Assembly: GCA_019188255.1 (NCBI GenBank)
Contig: JAETXT010000005.1
Span: 3,968,001 to 4,032,000, forward strand
DNA: 64,000 nucleotides
Reading direction: 5' to 3'
DNA from: Verticillium longisporum
Taxonomy: Eukaryota > Ascomycota > Sordariomycetes > Glomerellales > Plectosphaerellaceae
Under the pieces are notes generated by a model. The model was given only the letters and a program-made list of their open reading frames with translations, searched no databases and was not told the DNA's origin. This document shows positions 61,024 to 64,000 of the stretch, piece after piece; the stretch's first letter is position 1; the number at the start of each line of letters is the position of its first letter. Made by a program: the position numbers and the translations under genes.

Positions 61024-62411
61024 TACGGAGGGGTTTAGCGCGTACATGTCTTCTTTTTAGCGAGGTACCTTCCTTTCTTTCATCGGGTCAGAACAAGTGC
61101 GGCAGTTGCGTAGGCGCCGTGCTTACCACGTTGCCGATGGCGCTTTCTTGCCCCTACTTCCATACCACCTCGCTCGGTGTCGGGGCACATTTCAGGGTGC
61201 CACTGCAGAGACGCCATGTGACGGGGCCATGCCACATCATCGACCGACCGATTTCTTATCAGGCAAGAGCAACATCAGGCGGCCCTCGTCATTAGCGCCA
61301 ACGCCGAGCAAAACGCCCGAGCCAGGTGCCGAGTCGGTCCTCTGTCCGGCGGTGGTGGGGCACCGGGGCCGGAGGCTTTCGTCAGGTTCCGTCAGCTGCT
61401 ACCGCCACGACGGTTGTATTCTACATTTTTACTTCAACCTGCATGTCCGACGCTGATTCCTGCATGCAGCAGATTGTAAAGAATGATGGGCATGAGCTGC
61501 CATTGGTGTCGCCAACCCGGTAACCTCACCTCCTCCTGAGCAAGCCTCGACCACTGCAGAGGCTTCGGTATGTGATGAACAGCTCGTGACTTTCCTCAGA
61601 CAGAGAGAGATGCAACGGATCAATGGTCGCTGCCGATATCAGGCGTGACCGCTATGGCCCTCTCGCAAGAGTGCCTCGGCAGTTGCAATGCTACGTCGGA
61701 GCAACTGGCGTCTCAGCAACGTGCATACCCGCATGATTATTCCACGTGAGTATAGGCAGCTTGCAACATTGAACGTGGATCAAACGCTTCCTTGTCAAGC
61801 CAGGTCGACCCATGAGACATGATCACCAGCTTTTCCAATATGCTCCGTCCACAGCCTTGGCCGACACCAACCTCTCGGTACCCTGCATTCCCGATGGACC
61901 TGTTCTTCGGGTCGTCGCGATAACATCCGAGGTGCTGCAGGGAAATTCTCATTGACACGAAAACATTGATGTTGAACGCTTTGAATGGTCCGGTGAACCA
62001 CGACCGGAACAGTGGCGCGTATTTGTCGTCATTGGCCATCCCACGTCACAAAGTAGGTGCTCAACCACCTGATCTGATATTTCGCTGGGCCATTGGTACA
62101 TGCTACTACTGATACGGTAAATTTTGGTAGGCCGGGGCCCTGGTGAAGAAGTAATCGAGCACAATGGACGCCTGGAGACGAGCCTACAGTCCGCTTTGGT
62201 CACAAAGTCCTCATTGCTTGGCTGTCGTTATCAGCAACAGGTGTGGAAGAGCAAGACGCGGACGCAGGCGACAGTAGGCTCAAGAGCAGGAGTATCTCAA
62301 CTCGGATATTCCAGGGTTCCCCTAAGATCGTGCCAAGATCTCGAGATTTTCATCAGCAAGCAAAACTGCCAAAAAATGAGTTCTCGTCATGCGAGATGCG
62401 TCAGGAATTGA

Positions 62412-62485
62412 GCCCAACGGGGGGGGCTCGAACCCCCAACCTTGAGATTAAGAGTCTCACGCTCTACCGATTGAGCTAGCCGGGC
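62412..62485 (-). tRNA. tRNA-Lys (anticodon CUU)
   Basis: Read on the minus strand: acceptor GCCCGGC, D-arm GCTCAATCGGTAGAGC, anticodon stem TGAGA/TCTCA with loop CTCTTAA (anticodon CUU), variable AGGTT, T-stem GGGGG with loop TTCGAGC, then a run of C and acceptor GTTGGGC. No intron. The A and B boxes look good. The C run after TTCGAG is 8 long where a five-pair T-stem needs 6, so the molecule has two extra bases between T-stem and acceptor. This is a run-length error or a defective copy. Confidence 0.88.
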
Positions 62486-63247
62486 AGGCAGGTTGCTTGT
62501 TGATGGAGCCCGGACCTCGCAGTGGGAACTATGTTGTGGGTATCGTGGGTCCACGAACGGTTTTCATCGCGTGTTTAGGGTGTTTTGCAAAAGTGTCCAT
62601 CATATCTCAATCGGATCTATCGTACTCTTCGAGGGTCTGTTGAAGTAAGTTCTTCTGTTGAGTCATTCTAAATAGTGCGCCTCTCTGTGGCCTATGGTGC
62701 TCACATGTCCGATCCGTAGACTGATAAAGCTACGCTGCCGTGATTCATCTTTACTTTACACTGCACAGATGCAGGCCATACTTGAAGAAGGCCAAATAGG
62801 CTGTAAATGTTTTAAGTGGTAACAGGAAAGTAGTTGGAAGGCTGAGCCTCTGGCTGCGCTCCTTTCCGTGAGAATCAGTGAGTCCGGCAAAATGTTCTCC
62901 GTGCGCTAGGTCAGGATGGTGAGGTCACCGACACTCCTGTAGGAAAGGTTCAAACAACCAGTACGCAATGTTGATTTGAAGAACTTTGTGAGTCCCCTCT
63001 CAGTTGATACTTGTGTTTTGCAGCTAGAGACTACTTAGATCCATCCGTCGGTCTCTCTACCATCTGATGACTTTGGATGAGGTCGACGAAAAAGTACTCA
63101 CGTAAATGTACGGCTTTTGATCTTTGCCGTCATGGCTAATCTCTTTGAGTACCTCTACTACCAGTATTGAGATTTTGATCCTCGCAACACTTAACAGGCC
63201 TTCCGTCTGCAAAGTTTGCTGTTTGTAGTGACCCAGTAGGTACTAAG
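62486..63247. other. Intergenic, no gene seen
   Basis: About 760 bp between the tRNA and the coding relic. Lower in GC than the gene region. No feature recognised. Confidence 0.4.
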
Positions 63248-64000
63248 ATGTCCACCAACTACAAGACTACCCGGTAGATCAGCCGCAACGGGAAGTCCAA
63301 GAAAGACCTGGGCAAGGAATTCATATACACCAGAGAACGATGCAGGTATGCTGAGCGTCGGCTAGCCGAAATACCAACGTCATCCCAAATATACGATGAG
63401 CATGTCCGCGCAAAAGTCCTTGCCCTGATTCCACCCGTCCTGTTTTGATAACTCCCCAGGAACTCAGCTGCCTCACATGACGCAGCCGTTGAGAAGCGCG
63501 ACGTTGCATAGAACCTCATCTGCCACGGATGGCCCGACAATGTTCATGTCTATACACCACCAGAGGGCTTGGACTACTCGGCCGGTCTCGACGCCCATCT
63601 CAATATCGCTGCGTCCTAGTGCACGTTAGTCACCTACTATAAGATCAAGGGCATCACTATTTGCAACGACGTGAAGACTACCTTCATTCAAGGATACAAA
63701 CTCCCATCTCACCGATGGAGACCTCAGAGAAACGACATTGCCTGGACAGTCCACACCATTATCATTACAGCCTTCCGAGTGATCTATTCTGGGTCAAAGC
63801 AGGACTTCAGCTCACAGAAGAAGAGACCGATCGCACCCAGATCTGTGCGACAACCAAAACACACTGCGACGACGGAAAGCGACATGATCCGTTCATTGGA
63901 ACACCGTAAAGCTGACAAACAAAAGTACAGGACCAAAACCACGGACACAGACCTGATACCGAACGCACCAATATCCGCCAAAGCCAACCAGGCTGAGGCA
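63248..64000 (+). pseudogene. Degenerate coding relic with five in-frame stops, open at right edge
   Basis: One plus-strand frame from the ATG at 63248 (MSTNYKTTR) stays coding-like to the window end (about 250 codons) but has stops TAG, TGA, TAA, TAG and TAG. Stretches between them read smoothly: GKSKKDLGKEFIYTRERCRY, YDEHVRAKVLALIPP, VYTPPEGLDYSAGLDAHLNI, VTYYKIKGITICNDVKTTF and DTDLIPNAPISAKANQAEA. All five stops can arise by C-to-T change from CAG, CGA or CAA, as RIP would cause. The family is not recognised; a transposon-encoded protein is one possibility. The last third is basic and Gln/Thr-rich. Confidence 0.4.

Larger units (their letters stand above)
58424..62411. other. Gene-poor stretch of 4 kb with simple repeats
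   Basis: Begins with the MSN2-like 3' region. It holds a T23 run, a GA repeat and AGGTACCT-type clusters, listed separately. Open frames are short and of chance character. Confidence 0.45.

Overview
The window is nuclear DNA from a filamentous ascomycete, most likely a sordariomycete and possibly Hypocreales. The evidence is compact genes with introns of about 48-60 nt (GT...AG, CTAAC/CTGAC-like branch points), nuclear housekeeping genes of fungal type (TEL2, UBA3, RPC40, PEX1, MCM7, mitoribosomal DAP3, RRS1, BET2, MSH3), an MSN2/SEB1-type stress regulator, and clusters of AGGTACCT/CCTAAGGTA words of the kind common in sordariomycete intergenic DNA. The class comes from gene content and codon habits; the order is a guess.

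Layout. 1-17 kb is a dense housekeeping block: TEL2 (cut by the left edge), UBA3, RPC40, a small DUF7053-like gene, a BTB-domain gene, PEX1 and MCM7. 19-25 kb holds DAP3 and RRS1 (divergent) and a BEM3-like RhoGAP gene. After a 4.4 kb stretch without a recognisable gene come a secreted M28 aminopeptidase and BET2 (divergent, 29-32.7 kb), then a zinc-finger gene with STPRK repeats (34.8-37.7 kb) convergent with MSH3 (38.4-41.9 kb). A small secreted cysteine-rich protein gene sits alone at 43.9 kb. About 12 kb with no recognisable gene follow, then an MSN2/SEB1-like C2H2 regulator (56.3-58.4 kb), another gene-poor stretch with simple repeats, a tRNA-Lys(CUU) gene at 62.4 kb and a stop-riddled coding relic at the right edge.

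The genes do not form a pathway. Several belong to genome maintenance (TEL2, MCM7, MSH3), ribosome or polymerase supply (RRS1, RPC40, DAP3) and protein modification or trafficking (UBA3, BET2, PEX1). No biosynthetic cluster, CRISPR array or intact transposon was seen.

The strongest unexpected signal is technical or evolutionary. Eight conserved genes carry about fifteen breaks of reading frame, nearly all in runs of C or G and nearly all curable by one more base in the run. This looks like homopolymer undercalling in the assembly, so the frameshifts should not be read as pseudogenes. Other notable points are a likely 6-nt microexon in UBA3, a GC-AG intron in DAP3, a 7-nt first coding exon in the DUF7053-like gene, a ten-cysteine Kex2-type secreted peptide, and a tRNA with two extra bases in a G/C run.
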